Shown here: in pieces, positions 50,401-59,700 of the stretch
Layout of the letters: the number at the start of each line of letters is the position of its first letter
How positions within the stretch are numbered: position 1 is the stretch's first letter
The notes under the pieces: model-generated
Databases searched by the model: none
What the model saw: only the letters and a program-made list of their open reading frames with translations
What the model was told of the DNA's origin: nothing
Position numbers and translations under genes: made by a program
Assembly: GCA_046350295.1 (NCBI GenBank)
Contig: JAXMAR010000010.1
Location: forward strand, 62,001-126,000
Origin: JAXMAR01 sp046350295
Lineage (GTDB): Bacteria; Planctomycetota; Planctomycetia; Gemmatales; Gemmataceae
Length of the DNA stretch: 64,000 nt
Direction of reading: 5' to 3'

Positions 50401-50997
50401 GTGGCGGCCGGCTCGCTCGACTACACGAGTTGGGGGACCGCGATCACGACCGACGTCGACAACGACGGCATCCTCGACATCATCATGGACGGCAAGTACT
50501 ACCTCAAGGTCCTGCGCGGCACGGGCGGCGGAAACTTCACCTACATGAACGACACCTGGGGCATCAAGGACACGGCCGCCATGTCCGTGGACGACGGCGT
50601 CGCGTTCGGCGACATCGACGGCGACGGCGACATCGACATGATCGGCTACAACCAGACCTTCCCGACCCGCACCCTCAACGTCTACCGCAACGACGTGGCG
50701 CAGGGGAACTGGCTCAACGTCCGGCCGGTGGGCCTGCCGGGCGACGCCGGCGCGGCAGGCGCCAAGATCAGCATCTTCGCCGCCGGCACGAACCAGCTCC
50801 TCTGGTTCGAGCAGATCGCCCAGTACGACTTCCAGGTCGCCACCAGCTATTACGGCTACGGCCAGACGGAGCGGCACTTCGGTCTCGGCAGCCGCACGAC
50901 GGTGGACGTCGTCGTCGAATGGCCCGACGGCCGCGTCACGCGGCTGAACGGCGTGGCGGCGAACCAGACGCTCCAGGTGGTCGAGAGTGCGAATTAG
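44448..50997 (+). CDS. Giant secreted Calx-beta / DNRLRE / VCBS / UnbV protein, interrupted by one frameshift
   Basis: About 2182 residues when one base is removed at 47412-47417. The ATG at 44448 follows AAGGA. The N-terminus has the planctomycete export motif 'LELLEERTVPSA'. A domain of about 550 residues of unknown fold comes next. Then follow Calx-beta repeat 1 (46204-46530), DNRLRE-like domain 1 (46550-47165), Calx-beta 2-4 (47185-48200), DNRLRE-like domain 2 (48230-48840) and Calx-beta 5-6 (48860-49540). VCBS/FG-GAP units (such as DLDNDGALDLFLDSHG) and an ASPIC/UnbV domain close the protein. The break is GCGGCTGG where other repeats give GCGCTGG, so one extra G. A cell-surface adhesion or matrix role is inferred from the domains. 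Confidence 0.85.
46204..49540 (+). repeat. Internal tandem repeats encoding Calx-beta domains
   Basis: Six units of about 330-340 bases are separated by two copies of a roughly 600-base DNRLRE-like unit. Each Calx-beta unit contains near-identical stretches such as GTCAACTACGCCACCAGCAA and the peptide 'TATAGSDYTA'. DNA identity between units is high, so recombination or assembly collapse could change the unit number. Confidence 0.85.
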
Positions 50998-51166
50998 AAT
51001 TTGCGAGAATGGATTGCAGATCGGCGTGCAACCTATTTAAGCCATGGGGCTTCAGACGTTAGGGCGATCGGCGCAGAATTCGTTGCAGGGCAGGGGTCTG
51101 GGTGTGAATGCAACGAATCCTCGTCCGGTGCGGTGGCTGTGAACGTGGCGCGGACGTCACTGAGGG

Positions 51167-51868
51167 CTAGGCGCGGCGCTTTTGGCGTTGGCGCAAGTAC
51201 GGTCGCACGTACTCGAGGAGGCCCAGGTCGGCGAGTTCCTCCAGCACCGCCTCCGGCGTCGGCGCCTGGAGGCTGCGCTCCACCTCGTCGACCAGGGCCC
51301 GGGCGAACGCCGCACGCGCCCGGCTCAGTTGCTTGCGGAACGCGACGGCCGAAAGGGGCGGCTTGGCGCCGACCCGACGCGCCAGCGTCTTGGAGTCGGC
51401 CTCCGGGTGGTCGGTCGTCAGCTTGAGGGCGGTGTAGTGCCAGTTCCCGGGAGAGCGGCGCTGCCGGCTCTCGAGCGTGGCCCAGGCCCAGTCGAGGAGG
51501 CACTGGCGCCAGTCGGCGCGCCACTGCGCGTCCGCGGCCGTGGCGGGCGAAGCCGGCAGCCCGTCGACCTGCTCGGCGCTCAAAGGCTGCGCCTTCTTGC
51601 GCCGCAGCGTCTTCCAGGCGCTGTAACGCACGGTGGCGATGAGGTAATCGCGGAAGCGGCCGCGGCGGACTCGCTCCGGCGTGAAGCCGCGTTCGAGCAC
51701 ATGGAGCAGAATCTCCTGCAAGACTTCATCCACGTCGGCCGGCTGCGGCAGGAGCGCGTGCAGGTAGGCGCGGATCGCCGGCGCATAGCGCAAGACGAAC
51801 TTCGCCGGATCGGTGATCGAGGGCCAGTGCGTGGAGATCAGGCCCAGCTGCTCCGGAGGTTGGGTCAT
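51167..51868 (-). CDS. ECF-type RNA polymerase sigma factor
   Basis: 233 residues from the ATG at 51868, which overlaps the kinase stop by four bases (ATGA). Region 2 is seen as 'YAPAIRAYLHALLPQPADVD', 'DEVLQEILLHVLER' and 'FRDYLIATVRYSAWKTLRRK'. Region 4 is less typical ('PPLSAVAFRKQLSRARAAFA'), and a C-terminal extension follows (VERSLQAPTPEAVLEELADL). Coupling to the upstream Ser/Thr kinase suggests kinase-controlled transcription, a known planctomycete theme. Confidence 0.85.
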   Translation of the reverse strand: MTQPPEQLGLISTHWPSITDPAKFVLRYAPAIRAYLHALLPQPADVDEVLQEILLHVLERGFTPERVRRGRFRDYLIATVRYSAWKTLRRKKAQPLSAEQVDGLPASPATAADAQWRADWRQCLLDWAWATLESRQRRSPGNWHYTALKLTTDHPEADSKTLARRVGAKPPLSAVAFRKQLSRARAAFARALVDEVERSLQAPTPEAVLEELADLGLLEYVRPYLRQRQKRRA

Positions 51869-52755
51869 GTCCGCCACGAGTCCGACCTCCCGCGGAGCAC
51901 GGCGCCCAGGGCCCGCCGCAGGGCATGGGCGCTGTCAAAGCGGTCGGCGCGGGCCTTCGCCATGGCCTTCAGGACGATCGCGGCGCAGGCGGCGGGCACG
52001 CGCGGCCGGTGGCGGCGCGGGTCGGGCGGCGGGGCCGAGCAGTGCTCGAACAGCACCCGCAGCGGGATGGCGTCGGGGTACGGCGTCGCGCCGGTGAGCA
52101 GCGCGTGATACGTGGCGCCGAGCGCGTAGATGTCCGTCCGCGCATCGCACGCCGCGCCGCGGCACTGCTCGGGGCTCATGTAGTGCGGCGTGCCGGCGTA
52201 CGAAGGCGCGCCTGGGCCGGGCGGCGCCCCGATCCGTCCGGCCAGGCCGAGGTCCGCTATCTTCAAGACGCCCTTGTCGCTACGGAGCAGGTTGGCGGGT
52301 TTGATGTCGCGATGAACGATGCGCCGCGCGTGCAGTGCCATGACGCCGGCACACGCGTCCATCAGGAGCCGTGTCGCTTCGGGCCAGGCCAGCGGGCCGG
52401 CGTCCACGAGCGCCTGAACCGACCCTCCCGCCATGAACTCCATGACAAGGTAGACGCCGCCGGCATAGACGCCGGCGCCGTAACAAGAGACGACGTGCGG
52501 ATCCCGAATGCTGCGCGCGAGCCGGATCTCCCACGGCAGCCGCGAAGCCCCGGTGAGCCGCGCCTGGGGAATCAGCTTGATCGCCACCCGCCGCTCCCGG
52601 GCCGTGTCTTCCGCCTCCCACACCATCCCCATCCCGCCCCGGCCAAGCGGGCGCACGAAACGATAGGAGTCGATCACAGCCGGGACCGGGATCGCCTTCG
52701 GCGCCGGCCGGAGCAGCGAACAAGAGTTGGCGTCGGTCGCTCGAGTCGATGCCAT
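51865..52755 (-). CDS. Soluble Ser/Thr protein kinase coupled to the sigma factor
   Basis: 296 residues from the ATG at 52755. The kinase domain fills nearly the whole chain: GRGGMGMVW, VAIKLI, HRDIKPANLL, DLGLA (for DFG) and GTPHYMSPEQ. No membrane helix or sensor domain is visible, so it acts in the cytoplasm. Its stop codon overlaps the sigma-factor start. An open frame upstream to 53904 runs antisense to the acyltransferase gene and is not part of the protein. Confidence 0.9.
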   Translation of the reverse strand: MASTRATDANSCSLLRPAPKAIPVPAVIDSYRFVRPLGRGGMGMVWEAEDTARERRVAIKLIPQARLTGASRLPWEIRLARSIRDPHVVSCYGAGVYAGGVYLVMEFMAGGSVQALVDAGPLAWPEATRLLMDACAGVMALHARRIVHRDIKPANLLRSDKGVLKIADLGLAGRIGAPPGPGAPSYAGTPHYMSPEQCRGAACDARTDIYALGATYHALLTGATPYPDAIPLRVLFEHCSAPPPDPRRHRPRVPAACAAIVLKAMAKARADRFDSAHALRRALGAVLRGRSDSWRT

Positions 52756-52950
52756 GGCCAGGCAGCACGCACGCCGCGGAAGCGCTCGGCGCAAGCCTCG
52801 CGCTTGGCGTTCACCTGAGAAATCCGCTGCGCAACCGAAATCGGCAAAGAAAAAATGAACGATCCCGACAATGCAGACATGAGCCCGGCCAACGCCGCAG
52901 CCGGTTGTTAATCGTCCCGCTCCGCCGCGGTTCGCATCGTGGAGGCGACG

Positions 52951-53803
52951 ATGCGAACTTTGTTCCTGAGCCTGTGCCTGACGGCAAGCGGCGCGGCGGC
53001 CGGCGCCGCCGGCATGGCGCCCTCCGCCTGGGCGCAAATGTGGCTGCTGGCCGCTTCCATCTTCTTCGCGTGCAAGGCGCTCTCGCTGATCGGGGTCGCG
53101 GCCGCGCCCTTCTCCCGCTTCGTCGTCTACTGCTTCGCCTGGCCGGGCCTGGACGCCGCCGGCTTTCTCCACACCCCGACGAGGGTTCCGCGGGTGGCCG
53201 AGTGGCTGCGCGGCGCCGCCAGCGCCCTGCTCGGCGCCGCGCTGCTCGGCCTCGCGATCGAGGCTCTTCCTGACGACCACGCGCTGCTCGCGGGCTGGGT
53301 CGGCATGACCGGCCTCGTCCTCCTGCTGCACTTCGGCCTCTTTCACCTGTTGAGCTGTCTGTGGCGAACGTGCGGCCGACCGGCGCCGCCGCTGATGAAT
53401 CATCCTCTTGCCGCGACGAGCGTCGCCGATTTCTGGGGCCGCCGCTGGAACACGGCCTTTCGCGACATCACGCACCGGCGCCTCTTCCGGCCGCTCGCCT
53501 CCCGGTGGGGCGCGACGGCCGCGCTGCTCGTCTCCTTCCTGGTCAGCGGCCTCATCCACGATCTGGTCATCTCGCTCCCGGCCGGCGCGGGCTTCGGTCT
53601 GCCGACGGGCTACTTCCTCGTGCAAGCGCTCGGCGTCCTTTTCGAGCGTTCCGCTTCCGGCCGGCGCCTCGGTCTGGGCCGCGGCTGGACCGGCCGGGCC
53701 TTCGCGCTCGCCGTCATCGCGGGACCGGCGTTCCTCTTGTTCCATCCCTGGTTCATCCACAATGTCGTGCTGCCGTTCCTGGCGGCGGCTCGGCTCGTTG
53801 TGA
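52951..53803 (+). CDS. MBOAT family wax-synthase-like O-acyltransferase (3' end probably frameshifted)
   Basis: The ATG at 52951 follows GGAGG. About eight membrane helices are expected. The family core is 'SVADFWGRRWNTAFRDITHR' followed by 'SGLIHDLVISLPAG' with the catalytic His, then 'LPTGYFLVQALGVLFERSA'. It would esterify an alcohol with an acyl chain. After 'LPFLAAA' the written frame runs on to 54258 through Arg/Pro-rich sequence that overlaps the whole next gene. A one-base change at 53781-53795 would end the protein at TGA 53801-53803, 9 bases before the next ATG. The shorter form is taken here. Confidence 0.72.
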
Positions 53804-53812
53804 GGAGAGCTC

Positions 53813-54223
53813 ATGCGCCCGACAATTGCCACCATCCTCTTCATCGCCGGCCTGATGCACTTCGGCATCCTGATCGCCAGCGCCCTCGTGCCGCTGCGGC
53901 TCAACTGGAAACGCGACCTCGCCGCCCTGCCCCGCCTGCACCGCCAGCTCTTCTGGGTCTACGGCGGCTACATCGTCCTCAGCATCGTCGCCCTGGGAAC
54001 CATCTCGGTGCTGAATGCGGAGACGCTCGCCTCCGGCTCCCTGCTTGCGCGCTCAGTCTGCGCGTACATCGCCGTCTTCTGGGGGATCCGGCTCTCGCTC
54101 CAGACCGTGCTCGACGCCCGGCCATTCCTGACGACCTGGTGGCTGAAGGCCGGGTATCACACGCTCACCCTCGTCTTCGCCAGCCTGACCGTCGTCTACG
54201 GCGCGGCCGCGATCTTCTCGTGA
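53813..54223 (+). CDS. Four-helix membrane protein of unknown function
   Basis: 136 residues with four membrane helices ('ATILFIAGLMHFGILIASAL', 'VYGGYIVLSIVALGTISVLN', 'SVCAYIAVFWGIRLSLQTVL' and 'YHTLTLVFASLTVVYGAAAI'). The ATG at 53813 follows GAGGAGAG. No family is named with confidence. Its position directly behind the acyltransferase suggests a shared operon and perhaps lipid metabolism. Confidence 0.75.
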   Translation: MRPTIATILFIAGLMHFGILIASALVPLRLNWKRDLAALPRLHRQLFWVYGGYIVLSIVALGTISVLNAETLASGSLLARSVCAYIAVFWGIRLSLQTVLDARPFLTTWWLKAGYHTLTLVFASLTVVYGAAAIFS

Positions 54224-54542
54224 ATCTCCCCTTCTCGATCAATTCCCACTACGAGTGATCAAGCACGGCAATTCGCCGCAACCGCAAGCGTCGCTTGCCC
54301 TTCCCTCCGCCCCGCGCGCCCTTCTCGTTCACTTCGGCCCTGGCCACCCCCTCAACCGACATCGAAAGCGCGCGCCGCCGAGGCGATAATGGAAAGGCCA
54401 CGCCTTGATGAACACCTTGTTCCGTCGGTTGCTGATGCCGCCGATTTTGGTTAGGCTGACATGGTCTGTCCGAGCCGCGCACGGAGGCTTTGCAGAGTAA
54501 GCGGCGGGCGTTTCGCATGCGGCTCGTTGCGGAGTACCACCC

Positions 54543-55157
54543 ATGGCCTTCGGTACGTTCAAGACCCTTGAAGAAGTTGTCCGCTCTTACCAGGTGCACG
54601 TGGTCGAGCAGGAGTTCGTGCGTCCGGCGGCGCGGGCGGTGGACGACCGCTTCCGCGAGCGTCTGAAGTTCATCCGCGCCAACGCTCCGGTGAGCGCGTC
54701 GGAAGAGGCGATTTGCGAGTTCCTGATCGCCCCCATCCTCCAGGAGGCCTGGCTACCCTTCAGCGATTCGCTCATGCTCTGGAGCCACGTGGCTTTTCAT
54801 GGCGACGAATCGCTTACCGGCTTCCCCGATTACTTCTTCGCCAGGCGCTCCCCGCTCGGACCGGTCCGCGAGCAGCCGTACGTGCTGTTCGTCGAGGCGA
54901 AGCGGGACGACTTCGACGCCGGCTGGGGCCAATGCCTCGCGGCGATGATCGCGGCCCAACGCCTGAACGACCGCGCCTCCCGCCTGATTCACGCCGGCGT
55001 CTCCAACGGCCGCATCTGGTACTTCGGCAAGCTCGACGGGTCCACGCTGACGCAAGATCCGCGCGCTTTCACCGTGGATGACCTCGACGTACTCTTCGGC
55101 GCGTTGAACTACCTGTTGCAGCAGGCGCGCTCGCAAGCCCTGGCGCCCGCGGCTTGA
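54543..55157 (+). CDS. PD-(D/E)XK-like protein of unknown function
   Basis: 204 residues. A helical N-terminus is followed by a nuclease-like core: 'SEEAICEFLIAPILQEAW' (helix with Glu), 'GFPDYFF' (D96), 'VLFVEAKRDDFDAG' (E118 and K120, the ExK pair) and 'WGQCLAAMIAAQRL' with a Gln in the next helix. This is the layout of restriction-endonuclease-like folds. No partner methylase is nearby. It may be a DNA-processing or defence protein. Confidence 0.65.
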   Translation: MAFGTFKTLEEVVRSYQVHVVEQEFVRPAARAVDDRFRERLKFIRANAPVSASEEAICEFLIAPILQEAWLPFSDSLMLWSHVAFHGDESLTGFPDYFFARRSPLGPVREQPYVLFVEAKRDDFDAGWGQCLAAMIAAQRLNDRASRLIHAGVSNGRIWYFGKLDGSTLTQDPRAFTVDDLDVLFGALNYLLQQARSQALAPAA

Positions 55158-55304
55158 TCGAAGCCCTGTTCGCTCGCATCCGCTGTGGCGGCCCTGGCGG
55201 GGAATCCTACACCCTGACCTTGGCGCCGTGGGTGGATACGTGTGGACGTTGAACGGGCTTTGCCAGCGTCTGCCCCGCGGAGACATTAGCGGCAGAGGTT
55301 GGAC

Positions 55305-55778
55305 ATGAGGAACCTAGACGAACTCAACGTGAATGAAGGTGGGCGCCCCGTTACCCGGAACCAGCCTACCGCCGCCGAATTGTCCGACTTTCAATCCCAC
55401 TTCGGAATCAGTCTTCCAGACGACTACGTGTTTTTTCTGCGGCACTCGAACGGCGGGCATCCGGAACGCAACGCGTTCAGGCCCAAAGGATTGATAGAGG
55501 ACGTCCTATGGGGCGTGAGTCGTTTCTATTTCCTGAACGACGATCGGGACGATCTTGAAGGTCTATGGGGGGCATCCAAGGCATGGCGGGGCGCACTTCA
55601 CCGTAATATCGTACCCATCGCTGATGATGACGGAGGAAATCAGATTCTGCTGTTGTTCGATCGTAAGCCGCCAAGTGTCGAACTTTGCATCCATGATGAG
55701 GGGATGCGACTTGTCCATGTGGCAGACTCGTTCGGTGAGTTCATTGACATGCTTACCGAAGACCCTGATATGATTTGA
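55305..55778 (+). CDS. SMI1/KNR4 family protein
   Basis: 157 residues from the ATG at 55305 with AGAGG upstream. The family pattern is present: 'ELSDFQSHFGISLPDDYVFF', 'LRHSNGGHPERN' and, later, 'IVPIADDDGGNQILLLF', then 'VHVADSFGEFIDML'. In bacteria many SMI1/KNR4 proteins are immunity proteins of contact-dependent or polymorphic toxins. No toxin gene is adjacent, so this would be an orphan immunity gene. Confidence 0.85.
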   Translation: MRNLDELNVNEGGRPVTRNQPTAAELSDFQSHFGISLPDDYVFFLRHSNGGHPERNAFRPKGLIEDVLWGVSRFYFLNDDRDDLEGLWGASKAWRGALHRNIVPIADDDGGNQILLLFDRKPPSVELCIHDEGMRLVHVADSFGEFIDMLTEDPDMI

Positions 55779-55921
55779 GGGATGGAAATGAGGTCTCGTT
55801 ACGAAGGCAAACCGCTCCTTCGGCTGTTGGAGACGCCGCCCCGGCTTGATGACAATCCCTTTCTGCGTTAGTTTGACATCATCGAAGGGGCGTACGCGCA
55901 ACCAACTGTCGGCAGCGCCCC

Positions 55922-56303
55922 ATGCCCTATTGGAGCATTCACTGCCTGTGGTGTAACGGCTTGATTCTGGACGCGCTCCTCGAATGCGTACCGTCGGCGA
56001 GGCACTCGGAGCTTGGGTTCCGTCTGTTGTTCCGGGCTCAACCGGGCGCCGCCCTGGCTTGCCCTTACTGCGGCGCTTTGATCGGTTTTGATGACAAGCG
56101 TTCAGGCGCCCCCATCCGGCTGGCCCGTTTTCCGATACGGTCGAGTGGAGTTGGAAGCGAAACAGCAGGCGGACGGCGTCGCGCCCGGCGTTCCGCTACC
56201 CGACTGGGCCCTGCGTCATCGTTTCACCCAGCCCGGTTCGCATTCGCCGTTCTCGGAGTACACCTATGCTGAAGATGCTCCCCCAAATGAAACTGTCCCC
56301 TGA
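55922..56303 (+). CDS. Zinc-ribbon-like protein, interrupted by a frameshift
   Basis: The ATG at 55922 opens 'MPYWSIHCLWCNGLILDALL' with CLWC, then 'ALACPYCGALIGFDDKRSG' with CPYC, so four cysteines could hold one zinc. After 'KRSGAP' the continuation 'SGWPVFRYGRVELEAKQQAD' is in the next frame, ending at TGA 56301-56303. One C too many in the C5 run at 56109-56113 explains it. The corrected protein has about 126 residues. It overlaps the next gene by 38 bases. Function unknown. Confidence 0.65.
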
Positions 56304-56592
56304 CGAGGAGGTGTTCCTTCGTCACTGGATGTTCGATGAGGCCCGTTTTCGCGAAGGGCAAGGGCCCGCAAAGCGACTGCAGATCGGCCACGGCGTCGTG
56401 CCAGCCGACTTGGCGCTGCTGATCACCGCCGCGCTACCCGATCCGGTCGAGCAGGAGGAGGCGGGAAAGGGACCGCCTCCCGCCTCTGCTCCGCAATGGC
56501 CCTGGACGGAAGAATCTCTTCGGTCGCGTTTGACCGAGGCTCGCCGCGTCTTGGCGCAGCGACAGGAGGGGACCGCTTCGGAGAGGCGCTAA
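56266..56592 (+). CDS. Small conserved protein of unknown function
   Basis: 108 residues from the ATG at 56266, with CGGAG upstream. 'LSPDEEVFLRHWMFDEARFR' and 'KRLQIGHGVVPADLALLITA' look like an all-helical protein; 'GPAKRLQIGHGVVPADLALL' may be a conserved core. It overlaps the upstream zinc-ribbon gene, suggesting that both are translated from one message. Confidence 0.6.
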   Translation: MLKMLPQMKLSPDEEVFLRHWMFDEARFREGQGPAKRLQIGHGVVPADLALLITAALPDPVEQEEAGKGPPPASAPQWPWTEESLRSRLTEARRVLAQRQEGTASERR

Positions 56593-56705
56593 CTGGGCAT
56601 GCCGCAACGGCCCGGCCCCCGCTTGCCAACCCCGCCGCGCCGCGGTAGCCTCGATAGAATGGAAGTCTGCCCTCCGCCTTCCTTCTCTCCCGCAAAGGTC
56701 CCTCC

Positions 56706-59700
56706 ATGCCACGCCGCGCCGCTGTTCTCCTCCTCGCCATCCCCCTCTTTGCCCTGCCCCTCTCCCGCGCCGACGATCCCGATCCCTACGCCAAGCGAAT
56801 CAAGGGCCCGTCCGACGAGGGCCTCAAAGCCATCCCACGCATCCAGCGGCCCAAGGGACTGAAGATCGACCTCACCGCCGCGGAGCCGCTGCTCGCCAAC
56901 CCGGTGTCGTTCTGCTTCGACGGCAAGGGGCGCATCTTCGTCGCCGAGACGTTCCGCCTCCACGCCGGCGTTCCGGACAACCGCGGCCGGCCCTGGCTCG
57001 AGGATGAACTGGCGGCGCGGACCGTCGCCGATCGCCTCGCCGTCTACAAGAAGTACAAGTACCTGGCCGAGGCGGGCCGCGAGCAGGACCGCGTCCGCCT
57101 CATCTGGAGCTCCAAGGAGAACGGCGTCTACGATCAGGCCAGCGTCTTCGCCGGCGGCTTCAAGGACCCCGCCGACGGCCTCGGCTCCGGCGTCCTCGCC
57201 CGCGGCAATAAGGTCTGGTACACCAACATCCCCCACCTCTGGCTCCTCGAAGACAAGAACGGCGACGGCAAGGCCGAGGTCAAGAAGTCGCTCCACGAGG
57301 GCTACGGCGTCCACATCTCCTTCCTCGGCCACGACCTGCACGGCCTGCGCTTCGGGCCGGACGGCAAGCTCTACTTCACCGTCGGCGATCGCGGCGCCCA
57401 CATCGAGAAGGATGGCAAGGTCCTCGTGTCGACCCCCGATACCGGCGCGGTGTTCCGCTGCGACCCGGACGGCGCCAACCTCGAGATCTTCCACGTCGGC
57501 CTGCGCAATCCGCAAGAGCTGGCCTTCGACGAGCACGGCAACCTCTTCACCGGCGACAACAACGCCGACGGCGGCGACGCGGCCCGCTGGGTCTACTGCG
57601 TCGAGGGGGGCGATAGCGGCTGGCGCATCGGTTACCAGTATCAGAAGAGCCTCGGCCCGTGGAACGCCGAGCGCCTCTGGCACAAGCAGTTCCCCGGCCA
57701 GGCGGGCGCCCACCTGCCGCCGCTGGAGCACATCGCGAGCGGCCCGGCCGGACTGACGTACAACCCGGGCGTCACGCTCTTGCCCGAGAAGTATCAGAAG
57801 CATTTCTTCCTCGTCGATTTCCGCGGCGGCTCGGGGGGCAGCGGCATCCACGCCTTCGCCAACGAGCCGAAGGGGGCGGGCTTCAAGGTCGTCGACCGGC
57901 ACAACTTCGTCTGGTCCATCCTGGCGACCGATTGCGACTTCGGCCCCGACGGCGGCTTCTACGTCCTCGACTGGGTCGAAGGCTGGGGCCTCACCGGCAA
58001 GGGCCGCATCTACAAGGTCTACGACCCCGACCGCGCCAAGGATCCGACGATCCTCGAAGTGAAGACGCTGCTCGCCGAGGGGATGGCGAAACGCGAGCCG
58101 CTCGCGCTGTTCAAGCTGCTCGAGCACAAGGACCAGCGCATTCGTCAGGAGGCGCAGTTCGAGCTGGCGAGCCGCAATGAAACGGCGCTGTTGACCAAGG
58201 CGGCGACCGAAGGCAAGGGCCTGGCCCGGCTGCACGGCATCTGGGGCGTCGGCCAGACTGCGTATAAGGCGCCGCGCGTGCTGCGCGGCTTGCTGCCGTT
58301 GCTGGAAGACGGCGACGCGGAGGTGCGATCCCAGGCGGCGAAGGTGCTGGGGGATCATCGCGACGCGGACGCCCTGCCCGTTCTCGTCAAGAATCTGAAC
58401 GACAAAGAGCCGCGCGTCCGCTTCTTCTCGGCGCTTGCGCTGGGCCGCATCGGGAACGCGTCGGCGCTGCCCGCGGTCCTCGACATGCTGCGCGAGAACA
58501 AGGGGGAGGACGTGTACCTGCGCCACGCGGGCGTGATGGCGCTCGCCGGCGCCAGGGACGAGAAGACGCTGCTCAAGGCGGCGGAGGATTCGTCGAAGGA
58601 CGTGCGGCACGCGGCCCTGCTGGCGATGCGCCGCCTCGGCATGCCCGAGGTCGTCCGCTTTCTGGGAGACATCGACCCTTACCTGGCACTGGAAGCCGCG
58701 CGGGCGATCAACGACGCCCCCATCAACAAGGCGCTGCCGAGCCTGGCGGCGTTCCTGCATCGAACGACCGTGAACTGGGCGGCGATGCCGGCGGAGGTCC
58801 GCGAGCCGCTTTTTTTACGGGCGCTCAACGCCAATTATCGCCAGGGTACCGCGGACAACGCCGAGGCGCTGGCGGCGTTCGCGGCGAAGTCGACCGCGCC
58901 GGCCAACCTGCGCGTCGAAGCGCTTGCCATGTTGCGCGAATGGGAGACCCCCAAGCAGCGCGACCGCATCATGGGCCTCTATCGCCCGCTGGAGAAGCGC
59001 GAGGGAGCGGTCGCCTCGGCAGCCTTGCGGCGCCATCTGACCGGCATCATGACCGGCCCCGATGCTGTGCGGGCCGAGGGGGCGAAGACCGCCGCGCGCC
59101 ACGGCATCAAGGAAGTCGGCCCGCTGCTGCGCGACATCGTCGCCGATCTGAAGCGCCCGGCGGCGGTCCGTGTCGAAACGCTCAGGGCCCTGGAGGCGCT
59201 CAAGGACAAGGGACTGCAAGCGTCGGCGGAGATCGCGCTCAAGGACAGCGATCCGCGTCTGCGCGGCGAGGGGCGCCGCATCACCTTGCTCAGCGCCAAG
59301 CCCGAGGATGCGCTGAAATCGATCGGAGCCGTTCTCGACAAGGGGCACTACATCGAGCAGCAGAGCGCGATCGGGCTGCTGCCCAAGATCAAGACGGCCG
59401 GGGCCGAGAAACTGATCCTCTCGCTGCTCGAGGACTCCATCAAGGGGAGATCGATGCCGGAACTTCAGCTCGACATTCTGGAAGCGGCACGGCAGCTCAA
59501 CACTCCGGACCTAAAGCGCAAGCTGGCCGAGCGTGAGAAGCAGCTCGATACGAAGGACCACCTGGCGAAGTGGCGCGAGTCGCTCGCGGGGGGCAGCGCC
59601 GACGCGGGCAAGCGCGTCTTCTTCGACAAGACCGACCTCTCCTGCGTCCGCTGCCACAAGATCGGCGGCGTCGGCGGCGACGTCGGCCCGGACCTGAGTG

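Noticed and set aside
47743..50877. A 1044-residue minus-strand frame opposite the giant protein
   Set aside because: It mirrors the Calx-beta repeats, and its Gly/Ala/Val/Arg composition is typical of antisense GC-rich DNA. No family motif is seen.
52951..54258. Long form of the acyltransferase reaching 54258
   Set aside because: The extra 150 residues are Arg/Pro-rich and lie over the whole of a well-formed four-helix membrane protein gene, so a frame slip near 53790 is more likely.
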